From positions 62,001 through 126,000 of the forward strand of contig JAISVR010000001.1 in assembly GCA_031271465.1 (NCBI GenBank): a DNA stretch of 64,000 nt, read 5' to 3'. The notes under the pieces are model-generated. The model ran no database searches. It had not been told where the DNA came from and worked only from the letters and a program-made list of their open reading frames with translations. Shown in pieces: positions 1 to 7,766 of the stretch. This DNA comes from Prevotellaceae bacterium. GTDB taxonomy: Bacteria > Bacteroidota > Bacteroidia > Bacteroidales > Paludibacteraceae. The translations under genes were made by a program, and so were the position numbers. Within the stretch, counting starts at the first letter, position 1. Each line of letters starts with the position of its first letter.

Positions 1-210
1 GATTTGGGTATCGCGCATGTCAATCTCAGCATTTTCCCGAGTGCAAAAGGCGAAGAAATACTCGCAGGCGTGAAAAGCAACGGCAAAAATATCCGTTTCG
101 AACTGGGCAACAAGGTGCGACACCAGTTGCGCATTATTCCCGAACTTGTTTTCCACCTGGACGACACGCTCGATTATTTGGAACGAATTGACGAATTGTT
201 GAAAAAATGA
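1..210 (+). CDS. rbfA: Ribosome-binding factor A, 3' part only
   Basis: The frame is open from base 1, so the gene starts upstream of the window. The 69 visible residues match the C-terminal part of RbfA (about 110-120 residues in full): the strand around AHVNLSIFP, then a helix region ending in the acidic IDELLKK tail. RbfA is a KH-fold protein that binds the 30S subunit during 16S rRNA 5'-end maturation. Its TGA overlaps the next gene's ATG by 4 bases, implying translational coupling. Identification is by family pattern on a fragment. Confidence 0.85.
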   Translation, partial: DLGIAHVNLSIFPSAKGEEILAGVKSNGKNIRFELGNKVRHQLRIIPELVFHLDDTLDYLERIDELLKK

Positions 211-1433
211 AACTGCCGTTTTACATAGCCCGCCGTTATCTTTTTTCCAAGAAATCGCATAACGCTATCAACATCGTTTCGGCGATTTCGGCAGGTGGTG
301 TACTGGTTGGAACGATGGCGTTGGTATGTGTACTGTCGGTATTCAATGGTTTTGGCTCAGTGGTGGAAGGACTGTTTTCGGCTTTCGACCCCGATTTAAA
401 AATCACGCTCGTGCAAGGCAAATCGTTTTCCGTAGAGGAAAATGAAATACAAGCCGTTCGGGAAATGAAGGAAGTGATTTGCTTCACCGAAGTATTGCAG
501 GAAAACGCTATGTTGCGCTATAAAGACAAGCAAACACCGGGCGTGGTAAAAGGAGTGAGCGACGATTTTTCCCGCATGACGAATATTAAACAAATTATCG
601 TAGCGGGCAATTTTCTGTTGCACGACAATGCTTTCAACTACGGTGTAGCAGGTCTTGGTTTGGCAGGAACGCTTGGGGTAGCTCCATATTTTAGCGACCC
701 GGTGTATATATACGCTCCCCGTCGCGACGCTACAATCAACCTTGCCGACCCGACAACGGGCTTTTCGACCGATTATGCTTTCGTTTCTGCCGTTTTCTCC
801 GTTCAACAGCCGGAATACGACGAGAAAATGTTTATCGTGCCTATTGAAATGACGCGCGAGTTGTACCAATATCCGCCCGATGCGGTAACAAATATCGAAC
901 TCAAAATTGATTCCACAGCCGATTTCTCCGCCGTGAAAGAAAGAATCGGGCAAACACTCGGAACAAAATTCAAGGTCCTCGACCGCTACGAACAGCAGGA
1001 AGATTATTTCCGCATCATGAAAGTGGAAAAATGGATTGCTTTTTTTATCCTTGGCTTTATCCTTCTTATCGCCATTTTCAATATCATCGGCTCGCTGTCG
1101 ATGCTCATTATCGACAAAACCGACGACATTCGTACCTTGCGCAATCTTGGTGCAAGCGAACAGCTTATTCGGCAAATATTCCTGTTCGAAGGTTGGCTTA
1201 TTTCGCTGCTTGGCGCAATTATCGGTATTGCAGTGGGCAGTGCATTGTGTTTGTTGCAACAGCATTTTGGCTTTATCCAACTTCCGGGGAGCGAAAATTT
1301 TGCCATCAAAGCTTATCCCGTTTTACTCGAATGGAGCGATGTACTTGCCGTGCTTGTTACTGTATGTGTTATGGGTTTTGTGGCGGCTTGGTATCCTGTT
1401 AGGCAAATAAAAATTGAGAGGGAAAGTGTATAA
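207..1433 (+). CDS. FtsX/LolE-type ABC transporter permease
   Basis: 408-residue inner-membrane permease of the MacB/LolC/LolE (FtsX) class. The order is an N-terminal cytoplasmic segment, a membrane helix at about residues 22-45, a large periplasmic domain to about 275, then three C-terminal helices (about 277-300, 328-352, 375-398). In Bacteroidota this class is annotated as the lipoprotein-releasing permease working with a LolD-like ATPase, which is not encoded nearby. The ATG overlaps the rbfA stop. The substrate is inferred from the family only; a MacB-like export role cannot be excluded. Confidence 0.85.
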   Translation: MKLPFYIARRYLFSKKSHNAINIVSAISAGGVLVGTMALVCVLSVFNGFGSVVEGLFSAFDPDLKITLVQGKSFSVEENEIQAVREMKEVICFTEVLQENAMLRYKDKQTPGVVKGVSDDFSRMTNIKQIIVAGNFLLHDNAFNYGVAGLGLAGTLGVAPYFSDPVYIYAPRRDATINLADPTTGFSTDYAFVSAVFSVQQPEYDEKMFIVPIEMTRELYQYPPDAVTNIELKIDSTADFSAVKERIGQTLGTKFKVLDRYEQQEDYFRIMKVEKWIAFFILGFILLIAIFNIIGSLSMLIIDKTDDIRTLRNLGASEQLIRQIFLFEGWLISLLGAIIGIAVGSALCLLQQHFGFIQLPGSENFAIKAYPVLLEWSDVLAVLVTVCVMGFVAAWYPVRQIKIERESV

Positions 1434-1441
1434 AAAAACTA

Positions 1442-2151
1442 TTGCCAATACTGATATTTTTAATTTCGATTTCTACATACGGACAATATTATGCCGATAT
1501 CGATATTTCAAAAGCATACATATTTCCTTGGAATAGTTCAAAAAAGGGCTATCAGGCAAGATATCGTTTTGGCGTTTCGGAAGGAGAATCTGAATTAAGA
1601 TTAATCGTAGACGGCACAGTTATTGTTGCTCAAACAAAATGTCGTGTTATAGATACAGCAACAGGCGGATTCAAAGATGTATATAATACATTTACCAATG
1701 TCAGAATTGAAGGAAATAAATTTTACAGCGACCAAACAAACGGTGAATTTGTAACTTTGAAGTTGGATCTTAATAATATAAAGGGACTTCTTGTGCATAA
1801 TCCCTGGACTTACAAATTTAATAACCGCGGTGAATTTGGAAGAGCCATCTTTGAGCTTATTTCCTTCAAAAAACAGGGAGTTCATTTAGATGGTGAATAT
1901 GCTGCTTCGACAAGGATTTTGACAGAACAGGAACTCGAACAATATTCTCTTGCCGAACTTGAAATAATGCGAAACGAAATCTTTGCCCGTTATGATTTCA
2001 ATTTTGAAAAAACAGAAAAATGTACGACTATTTTTCTGCACAGGAATGGTATAAAGGAGGGAAAAACAAAAAAGTTGACCAATGGCTAACTGAAATTGAA
2101 TTGAAAAATATTGCAACAATAAAGAAAATCGAAAAAACTAAAACGAAATGA
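1442..2151 (+). CDS. Secreted YARHG-domain protein, frameshifted
   Basis: As read, the frame runs from TTG 1442 to a stop at 2089. It shows a signal-peptide-like N terminus (hydrophobic, ending TYGQ) and, near residue 160, the start of a YARHG domain (LTEQELEQYSLAELEIMRNEIFARY). The rest of that domain (MYDYFSAQEWY...) lies in the -1 frame directly downstream. It ends in a TGA at 2149-2151 that overlaps the nadB ATG. One extra A in the A5 run near 2020 would restore a single protein, so the break is a one-base deletion or a sequencing error. The start is also odd: residues KKLLPILIFL would follow an ATA codon, or a GTG at 1426 if the A7 run at 1432 were one base shorter. YARHG domains occur in extracellular proteins; the function is unknown. 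Confidence 0.6.
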
Positions 2152-3722
2152 CTCAAAAATTCGATTATCTCGTAATCGGCAGCGGAATTGCCGGAATGAG
2201 TTTTGCACTCAAAGTAGCAGATAAAGGCAAAGTAGCACTTGTTTGCAAAGAGAAATTGGACGAAGCAAATACCTTTTATGCTCAGGGCGGAATTGCTTCG
2301 GTTACCGATGCAACCGATAATTTTCAGAAACATATTGAAGATACGCTCATTGCAGGCGACGGGCATTGCGACCCTGCTGTAGTGGAAAAAGTAGTGCGCG
2401 AAGCTCCCGCACAAATTGCCGAACTGCTTCGCTGGGGCGTCGATTTCGACAAAACCGAGGATGGTGATTTTGACCTGCATCGCGAAGGCGGACATTCGGA
2501 ACACCGTATATTACATCATAAGGATAACACCGGTGCCGAAATTCAAATGAGTTTGGTAAAAAAAGTGCGCGCTCATCGTAATATTCAAGTATTCGAACAT
2601 CATTTTACGATAGAAATAATTACGCAGCACCACCTTGGACAAATTGTTACGCACCACACGCCCAATATCGAGTGCTACGGTGCCTATATTATGAACCAAA
2701 AAGACCGTATTATTTCCACCTTTCTATCGAAAGTTACGCTGCTTGCTACAGGCGGTATCGGCAATGTATACCTCACCACTTCGAACCCAACCATTGCCAC
2801 AGGCGACGGCATTGCAATGGCTCACCGCGCGCGCGCCATGATTCGCGATATGGAGTTTGTGCAATTTCACCCCACAGTGCTCTACAATCCGAACGAACGA
2901 CCATCGTTTTTAATTACCGAGGCAATGCGTGGCTACGGCGCGGTATTGCGCGATGTGAAAGGCAACGAATTTATGTACAAATACGACCAACGCGGTTCAC
3001 TTGCCCCACGCGATATTGTAGCACGCGCCATCGACAACGAGATGAAACTTGCAGGTTCCGATTTTGTTTATCTCGATGTACGGCATAAAGACCCCGATGA
3101 AACTCGAGATTCTTTCCCTACAATTTACGAAAAATGCCTCTTGTTGGGCATCGACATCACGCGCGATTTGATACCTGTTGTGCCTGCGGCGCACTATCTT
3201 TGCGGCGGCATTGTAGTCGATATGGATGCTCATACTTCGATAAAACGCCTGTATGCTGCCGGCGAATGTTCGTGCACCGGTTTGCACGGAGCTAATCGAC
3301 TGGCTTCCAATTCCTTGATAGAGGCAGTGGTATATGCAGATGCAGCTTCGAAGCATGCCGAAAAAATTATCGGAAATTTATCTTTTCAAAATAATATTCC
3401 CGACTGGAACGATGAAGGCACATCGCTGCCCGAAGAAATGATACTTATTACCCAAAGTGTGCGCGAAGTAGAACAAATAATGAGTGCCTATGTAGGCATT
3501 GTGCGCTCCAACCTAAGGCTGCAACGCGCGATGAAAAGGCTCGAAATTTTGTATCAGGAAACAGAAGAATTGTTTCAACGCTCGGTTGTTTCGCGCGAAA
3601 TTTGCGAACTGCGCAACATCATCAGCGTGGCATATCTGGTGATAAAACAGGCTTCGCAGCGCAAGGAAAGCCGCGGATTACACTATAATATTGACTATCC
3701 GGACAAAAACGAGAATTTTTAG
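2148..3722 (+). CDS. nadB: L-aspartate oxidase
   Basis: 524-residue flavoprotein that oxidises L-aspartate to iminoaspartate, the first step of de novo NAD synthesis. The FAD-binding GSGIAG is at residues 10-15. The active-site region HREGGHSEHRILHHKD is near 115-130. The succinate-dehydrogenase/NadB family signature (GAxxLCGGI, then GLHGANRLASNSLIEA) is near 345-390, and the C-terminal helical domain is complete. The ATG overlaps the TGA of the repaired YARHG frame. nadA and nadC are not in the window. The stop overlaps the 3' end of the convergent yqaA-like gene by 4 bases. Confidence 0.95.
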   Translation: MTQKFDYLVIGSGIAGMSFALKVADKGKVALVCKEKLDEANTFYAQGGIASVTDATDNFQKHIEDTLIAGDGHCDPAVVEKVVREAPAQIAELLRWGVDFDKTEDGDFDLHREGGHSEHRILHHKDNTGAEIQMSLVKKVRAHRNIQVFEHHFTIEIITQHHLGQIVTHHTPNIECYGAYIMNQKDRIISTFLSKVTLLATGGIGNVYLTTSNPTIATGDGIAMAHRARAMIRDMEFVQFHPTVLYNPNERPSFLITEAMRGYGAVLRDVKGNEFMYKYDQRGSLAPRDIVARAIDNEMKLAGSDFVYLDVRHKDPDETRDSFPTIYEKCLLLGIDITRDLIPVVPAAHYLCGGIVVDMDAHTSIKRLYAAGECSCTGLHGANRLASNSLIEAVVYADAASKHAEKIIGNLSFQNNIPDWNDEGTSLPEEMILITQSVREVEQIMSAYVGIVRSNLRLQRAMKRLEILYQETEELFQRSVVSREICELRNIISVAYLVIKQASQRKESRGLHYNIDYPDKNENF

Positions 3723-4153
3723 AAAAAGAGAAGTAATGCTGCGTAGCGCAAACCCTTGCCTGCGAGCATAAAACCGAATACTATCCACCAGCGACAACGG
3801 AGAAATCCGCAGGCAACAGCGATAACATCGCCCACTACGGGAAGAAAGGTAAAAAATGCAATCCAATCGCCTTGCCGATGCAAACGCGCTACCCATTTAT
3901 CTATTTTTTCGCGGTTTAATCGGAGAAATCGTTCTATCCATTCCATTTTCCCGAGCAATCCGAGCCAATAGCATGTCATACCGCCAAGAGTATTACCTGC
4001 CGTAGCCAAGGCAACACAAGCCCACGGGTCGAGCTTCATTTTCCATACCACGGCAGTAAATACTACTTCCGATGAAAACGGCAAAACGGTAGCCGACAAA
4101 AACGACGCCAGAAATAATCCCGTATATCCCCATTCAGAAAAACTTTCCAACAT
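3719..4153 (-). CDS. YqaA/DedA-family membrane protein
   Basis: 144-residue polytopic protein of the SNARE-associated/VTT (DedA-like) superfamily, YqaA subgroup. Visible features are the re-entrant region FLSATVLPFSSEVVF near residues 17-31, the glycine-rich segment AGNTLGGMTCYWLG, and FFTFLPVVGDVIAVACGFLR near 100-120. Length is normal for YqaA. The family is linked to membrane homeostasis and small-solute or lipid flipping, but no specific substrate can be given. The start lies inside the end of the upstream DUF6427 gene (20-base overlap), so the two are probably co-transcribed. Confidence 0.8.
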   Translation of the reverse strand: MLESFSEWGYTGLFLASFLSATVLPFSSEVVFTAVVWKMKLDPWACVALATAGNTLGGMTCYWLGLLGKMEWIERFLRLNREKIDKWVARLHRQGDWIAFFTFLPVVGDVIAVACGFLRCRWWIVFGFMLAGKGLRYAALLLFF

Positions 4154-5150
4154 ACGAATAGAACATTGAATAGAAAAATACTACTACCGAAACTGCTACC
4201 AACAGCCAAAATAAAATTTGCGTAAACAAACTTTCGCGAAGAGAAAAATAATGCGATAGAAGGAACGATGAAAAAATAGCAACAATGCTGAAAACAGATA
4301 CATTTTCATCGAAGAAAAACAACATTATCAGCATGGAAAATATAAAGCATGAAGCAAGAAAACCAAGTATGCGGCTTACTTTTATTCTATCGCTAAAAGC
4401 ATTGTTCAGCATATTGACAATAGCCACCAGGCTGCAAAACGCAATGCTGCCTAAAAAGACAAGAAAAAATAAACCATGTCCGAAAAGATTCACTTCCTTT
4501 TGCAACTGTTCAACAAAAGCGGAAATATAATAAGCGGTATCGGATTGTAAATAGACAATGCCAAAAAAAATGGCAAGCGGACTAACAAAGCCCATGATGG
4601 AAGCGAGAAATCCACGCAATGAAAAACTGTTCATACGCGCCATGCCAAGCCAAAAAACAGGTAAGAAAAACGACATTGCAATAGCAAAAAAACTCCCGAT
4701 GGAAAGAAAAAAACCAATATTGAACGACTGCTTTACCGGATTCCGTTCCTGATAAATGGAAAACAACTGCCAAAGTGCTGCAAGCATAAAAATGCAACTC
4801 AACTGCCCAAAAGAAAACTCGTGCGCATTAACATTGCATGCCATAAGCAACACAAAAATAAAAAGCGGCAGTACACTACGCCTACGAATAAATGAAAAAC
4901 GCTCGTTAAACTCTACCAAAAAAAATCCTATAAAGAGAGTGAAAATCAATCCTAAAATATGCGAAAATGCCGAATGAGCAGGAATAAAACTGTTAAGCCA
5001 ACGAGCAAAAAGAGCAATTTTCCCCGCATCCCAATCGTTTACCGGAAAGAAGGTATAACCCAAAATCCACGCTGCTATCCCAACCATAAGAGCGATTATT
5101 ATGCTACCGGCACCGGGTCGTATCAAATTTTCCAAAGAATTTCTTTTCAT
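4134..5150 (-). CDS. DUF6427-type polytopic membrane protein
   Basis: 338 residues with about nine or ten hydrophobic segments from residue 15 to the C terminus. It resembles the DUF6427 family of Bacteroidota, which has no known reaction. The conserved-looking elements are RPGAGSIIIALMVG at the N terminus and FSFIRRRSVLPLFIFVLL in the middle. It starts 10 bases downstream of ribF and overlaps the yqaA-like gene, so the three genes form a minus-strand operon. No catalytic motif is evident. Family assignment is by overall pattern. Confidence 0.6.
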   Translation of the reverse strand: MKRNSLENLIRPGAGSIIIALMVGIAAWILGYTFFPVNDWDAGKIALFARWLNSFIPAHSAFSHILGLIFTLFIGFFLVEFNERFSFIRRRSVLPLFIFVLLMACNVNAHEFSFGQLSCIFMLAALWQLFSIYQERNPVKQSFNIGFFLSIGSFFAIAMSFFLPVFWLGMARMNSFSLRGFLASIMGFVSPLAIFFGIVYLQSDTAYYISAFVEQLQKEVNLFGHGLFFLVFLGSIAFCSLVAIVNMLNNAFSDRIKVSRILGFLASCFIFSMLIMLFFFDENVSVFSIVAIFSSFLLSHYFSLRESLFTQILFWLLVAVSVVVFFYSMFYSYVGKFF

Positions 5151-5160
5151 GATATAAATT

Positions 5161-6081
5161 TCAAATGTTAGATTTTTCTATTTCGAGTTTATCTTTTTCG
5201 AGTTGCACCGTTAACTCCTCCATCGAATTGAATTTTTGCTCGTTCCGTATTTTTCTCACAAAATCAATTTCCAGCATCTCTCCATAAATTTCTCCGATAA
5301 AATCGAGAATATGCACCTCAACAGTTGTACGATTCGTACGATTCACCGTGGGACGACATCCAATATTGAGCATTCCCTTATATACTTTGCCGTTTACACG
5401 CACCCAAACAGCATAAACGCCCGCTTCAGGCAACAGTTTTTGCGGGTCGATATTCAAATTTGCAGTAGGGAAACCTATTTCTCGTCCCAATTTTTCGCCG
5501 TCTACCACTTTGCCGTTTAATCGGTAGCGTCTACCCAAGCAATAATTAGCTTCCTCTATTTGACCACTAAGCAGCAATTTGCGGATATACGACGAACTGA
5601 TATGTGCCTCTCCATTTTCGAAAGCCTCAACGGGCAATATATTAATACCAAGCTGCTTACCGTACTCTACATATTGAGGAAATCCTTCTTCACGATTTTT
5701 GCCGAAACGATGGTCGTAACCTATCAACAAGGCACTCACTCCAAGCTGTTTCTTAATTATTTTTTCTAAAAAATCATACGCCGAAAGGTTCATCATTTCC
5801 TCATCGAAAGGCAACAATACGCAAGCGTCAATGCCGACATCGTTGAGCAGTTCGATTTTTTCGGCGTTAGTGGTTAAAAGTTTCGGCAAATAATTATTTT
5901 TCAATACCGTTTGCGGATGTACGGCAAACGAAATCACCAGCGTTTTTTTACCCTCGCGCGCAGCTTCAGCTTTCAAGCGTTCGAGCAAAAACCGATGCCC
6001 GAGATGCAAGCCATCGAAAAATCCAACCGTAGCAACAAAACTCTCTGCGGGAATGAAATCCGTATATTGTATAAGTTTCAA
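5161..6081 (-). CDS. ribF: Bifunctional riboflavin kinase/FAD synthetase
   Basis: 306 residues from the TTG at 6081. The N-terminal nucleotidyltransferase half contains GFFDGLHLGHR (HxGH-type) and SSSYIRKLLLSG. The C-terminal flavokinase half has GREIGFPTANL (about 195-205) with the Thr/Asn that bind Mg-ATP. It makes FMN then FAD from riboflavin. An in-frame start at 6159 was not chosen because the promoter lies at 6128-6135, inside that extension, and the usual family start is the KLIQYTDF region. Length fits the family (about 305-315). Confidence 0.93.
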   Translation of the reverse strand: MKLIQYTDFIPAESFVATVGFFDGLHLGHRFLLERLKAEAAREGKKTLVISFAVHPQTVLKNNYLPKLLTTNAEKIELLNDVGIDACVLLPFDEEMMNLSAYDFLEKIIKKQLGVSALLIGYDHRFGKNREEGFPQYVEYGKQLGINILPVEAFENGEAHISSSYIRKLLLSGQIEEANYCLGRRYRLNGKVVDGEKLGREIGFPTANLNIDPQKLLPEAGVYAVWVRVNGKVYKGMLNIGCRPTVNRTNRTTVEVHILDFIGEIYGEMLEIDFVRKIRNEQKFNSMEELTVQLEKDKLEIEKSNI

Positions 6082-6127
6082 GATGTGTATTTTTTCAAAA
6101 AATGATAGATATGTTTTTGCAGTTCGG

Positions 6128-6135
6128 CAAAAATA
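6128..6135 (-). promoter_or_regulatory. Promoter -7 box of ribF
   Basis: TATTTTTG on the minus strand with a TTG 21 bases upstream (plus 6157-6159). It lies two bases from the divergent tRNA promoter. Confidence 0.6.
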
Positions 6136-6137
6136 AC

Positions 6138-6145
6138 TACTTTTG
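6138..6145 (+). promoter_or_regulatory. Promoter -7 box of the CAT-anticodon tRNA
   Basis: TACTTTTG with TTG at 6117-6119 (18-base spacer). The predicted transcript starts about 40 bases before the tRNA. Confidence 0.6.
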
Positions 6146-6189
6146 CAACCGCTCGACAAAAGTAATACTTTTTTACAAATGTACGAGAG

Positions 6190-6264
6190 GGGCCCATAGC
6201 TCAGTTGGTTAGTAGCACCTGACTCATAATCAGGGGGTCATCGGTTCAAGCCCGGTTGGGCCCA
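6190..6264 (+). tRNA. tRNA with CAT anticodon (Ile2 or elongator Met)
   Basis: The cloverleaf has a 7-bp acceptor stem (GGGCCCA with TGGGCCC), an anticodon arm CCTGA/CTCATAA/TCAGG reading CAT, and a T arm with loop TTCAAGC. The discriminator is A, and CCA is not encoded. The anticodon alone cannot separate tRNA-Ile2 (lysidine-modified) from elongator Met. The G-C-rich acceptor and GACTCATAATC anticodon arm lean towards Ile2. The D arm is unusual: TTAGTAGC stands where TTAGAGC is expected, adding one base and breaking the last D-stem pair. Confidence 0.88.
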
Positions 6265-6344
6265 CAAAAATCAGTTTTCAGAAAAGCAATGCCATTCGTT
6301 TTTTCGCGGGTGGCGTTTTTTCTTTTTTCCATCACAATATTGCC

Positions 6345-7256
6345 ATGACTGTACAGCATTTTTCTTCAGAAATAAAAAAACAAGCTCTTTCGATTGGGTT
6401 TGACGCTTGCGGCATTGCTCGGGCAGATTACCTCGATGAAGACGAAGTTTTTTTGAAAAATTGGCTTACCGACAATTGTCATGCCGACATGAGCTACATG
6501 GCAAATTATTTCGACAAACGGCTCGACCCGCGTTTGCTTGTAGACAATGCAAAATCGGTGGTTGTAGTGCTGCTCAATTATTTTCCTGCAGAGCAACAAA
6601 ATTCACAACTGCCACAAATTGCAAAATATGCTTATGGAGCAGATTATCATACGATTATAAAAAATAAGTTGCACGAATTATTGCATGAAATTCGTCGTCT
6701 TTCACCCGAAGTGGAAGGTCGGGCATTCGTCGATACCGCACCCGTACTCGAACGCCGCTGGGCACAACGGGCTGGATTGGGTTGGATTGGCAAAAATACA
6801 AATTTGATAAATCCGCAACTTGGTTCTTTTGTTTTTATAGGCGAACTGATTCTTAATATCGAACTGTCGCCCGATTTGCCTCTACCCAACCGCTGCGGTA
6901 CTTGCCACATTTGTTTGGACAATTGTCCCACGAGAGCTTTGCATGCTCCATACAAGCTTGACGCGCGTCGTTGCTTATCGTATCACAGCATTGAGTCAAA
7001 AAATGCGATTCCATTAGAAATTTCAACTTATTTAGAAAACAAACTGTATGGTTGCGACAACTGTCAGGATTGCTGCCCGTGGAATCGACCCGCAGCAATT
7101 ACTCGCACTGTCGAATTGGCTCCTTTGCCCGAAATTCTTTCGATGAAACGCGAAGACTGGCTCCAACTCTCCGAAGAGGAATTTGCCGAACGATTTCGTT
7201 TTTCTCCGATAAAAAGAGCCGGTTTGGCAAAAATCAAAAAAACTTTATCTGCATAA
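6345..7256 (+). CDS. queG: Epoxyqueuosine reductase
   Basis: 303 residues. QueG is the cobalamin and iron-sulfur enzyme that reduces epoxyqueuosine in tRNA to queuosine, the last step of the pathway. The DUF1730-type N domain ends near RRWAQRAGLGWIGKNT. Two 4Fe-4S motifs follow: CGTCHICLDNCP near residues 184-195 and CDNCQDCCPWN near 235-245. The HEAT-like tail found in longer homologues is absent, as in other short QueG proteins. It lies alone on the plus strand and ends at a shared terminator with rpsO. Confidence 0.93.
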   Translation: MTVQHFSSEIKKQALSIGFDACGIARADYLDEDEVFLKNWLTDNCHADMSYMANYFDKRLDPRLLVDNAKSVVVVLLNYFPAEQQNSQLPQIAKYAYGADYHTIIKNKLHELLHEIRRLSPEVEGRAFVDTAPVLERRWAQRAGLGWIGKNTNLINPQLGSFVFIGELILNIELSPDLPLPNRCGTCHICLDNCPTRALHAPYKLDARRCLSYHSIESKNAIPLEISTYLENKLYGCDNCQDCCPWNRPAAITRTVELAPLPEILSMKREDWLQLSEEEFAERFRFSPIKRAGLAKIKKTLSA

Positions 7257-7274
7257 CAAGAGATATAAAAAAAC

Positions 7275-7304
7275 AAAAAGCCTGTGCGAAAACACAGGCT
7301 TTTT
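7275..7304. terminator. Bidirectional terminator between queG and rpsO
   Basis: A 12-bp stem AAAAAGCCTGTG/CACAGGCTTTTT closes a 6-base loop between convergent genes. The T tracts serve both strands. Confidence 0.85.
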
Positions 7305-7324
7305 CTGCAAATCTAAAGTTGCAA

Positions 7325-7594
7325 TTACTTTCTCAGTCCGAGCTCTTTGATAATTGCACGGTAGCGTTCGATGTCTTTTGCTTTCACATAATCAAGCAAT
7401 TGACGGCGTTTACCAACCAACATTCTCAAAGCTCTCTCGGTACTATAATCTTTTTTGTTTGACTTCAAATGTTCAGTCAAATGGCTAATACGGTACGAAA
7501 ACAATGCTATCTGGGCTTCTGGAGACCCGGTATCAGTGTTAGACTTTCCGTATTTACCAAAGATTTCTTGCTTTTTCTCAGCAGTTAAATACAT
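7325..7594 (-). CDS. rpsO: 30S ribosomal protein S15
   Basis: 89 residues, the standard S15 length. The N-terminal helix carries the helix-turn STDTGSPEAQIA at about 18-30. The conserved rRNA-binding core HLKSNKKDYSTERALRMLVGKRRQLLDYVK spans about 41-70. S15 binds the 16S rRNA central domain early in 30S assembly. It is monocistronic here with its own promoter at 7631-7638; pnp is not adjacent. Confidence 0.97.
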   Translation of the reverse strand: MYLTAEKKQEIFGKYGKSNTDTGSPEAQIALFSYRISHLTEHLKSNKKDYSTERALRMLVGKRRQLLDYVKAKDIERYRAIIKELGLRK

Positions 7595-7630
7595 AATGAT
7601 AATTATTTAAATGAATAAATTTTGAGGCGG

Positions 7631-7638
7631 CAAAGATA
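7631..7638 (-). promoter_or_regulatory. Promoter -7 box of rpsO
   Basis: TATCTTTG on the minus strand, about 37 bases upstream of the rpsO ATG; a textbook Bacteroidota -7 element. Confidence 0.7.
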
Positions 7639-7736
7639 ATGTTTTTTCCCATTATGCTGCAAGCGTTTTATAAAAAAGATTTCTACCGGGAGTAAACAAA
7701 TCGAAAAAGAGCGTTATTAATACAAGTTTTTTAGCT

Positions 7737-7744
7737 TATCTTTG
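7737..7744 (+). promoter_or_regulatory. Promoter -7 box of the pectate lyase gene
   Basis: TATCTTTG lies 22 bases upstream of the ATG at 7767. It makes the in-frame TTG at 7749 an unlikely start, because transcription would begin at about that point. Confidence 0.7.
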
Positions 7745-7766
7745 CCGCTTGAAAAATTTATTCAAC

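Noticed and set aside
396..1280. Long open frame opposite the FtsX permease
   Set aside because: It lies antisense to a well-supported membrane protein, has no family pattern, and is a by-product of codon use.
2010..2030. Programmed -1 frameshift in the YARHG gene
   Set aside because: The A6-C run is not in the X-XXY-YYZ phase and no stimulatory hairpin follows; a one-base indel explains it better.
6082..6159. Longer N terminus for RibF
   Set aside because: The extension covers the ribF promoter and the divergent tRNA promoter, and adds residues unlike the family.
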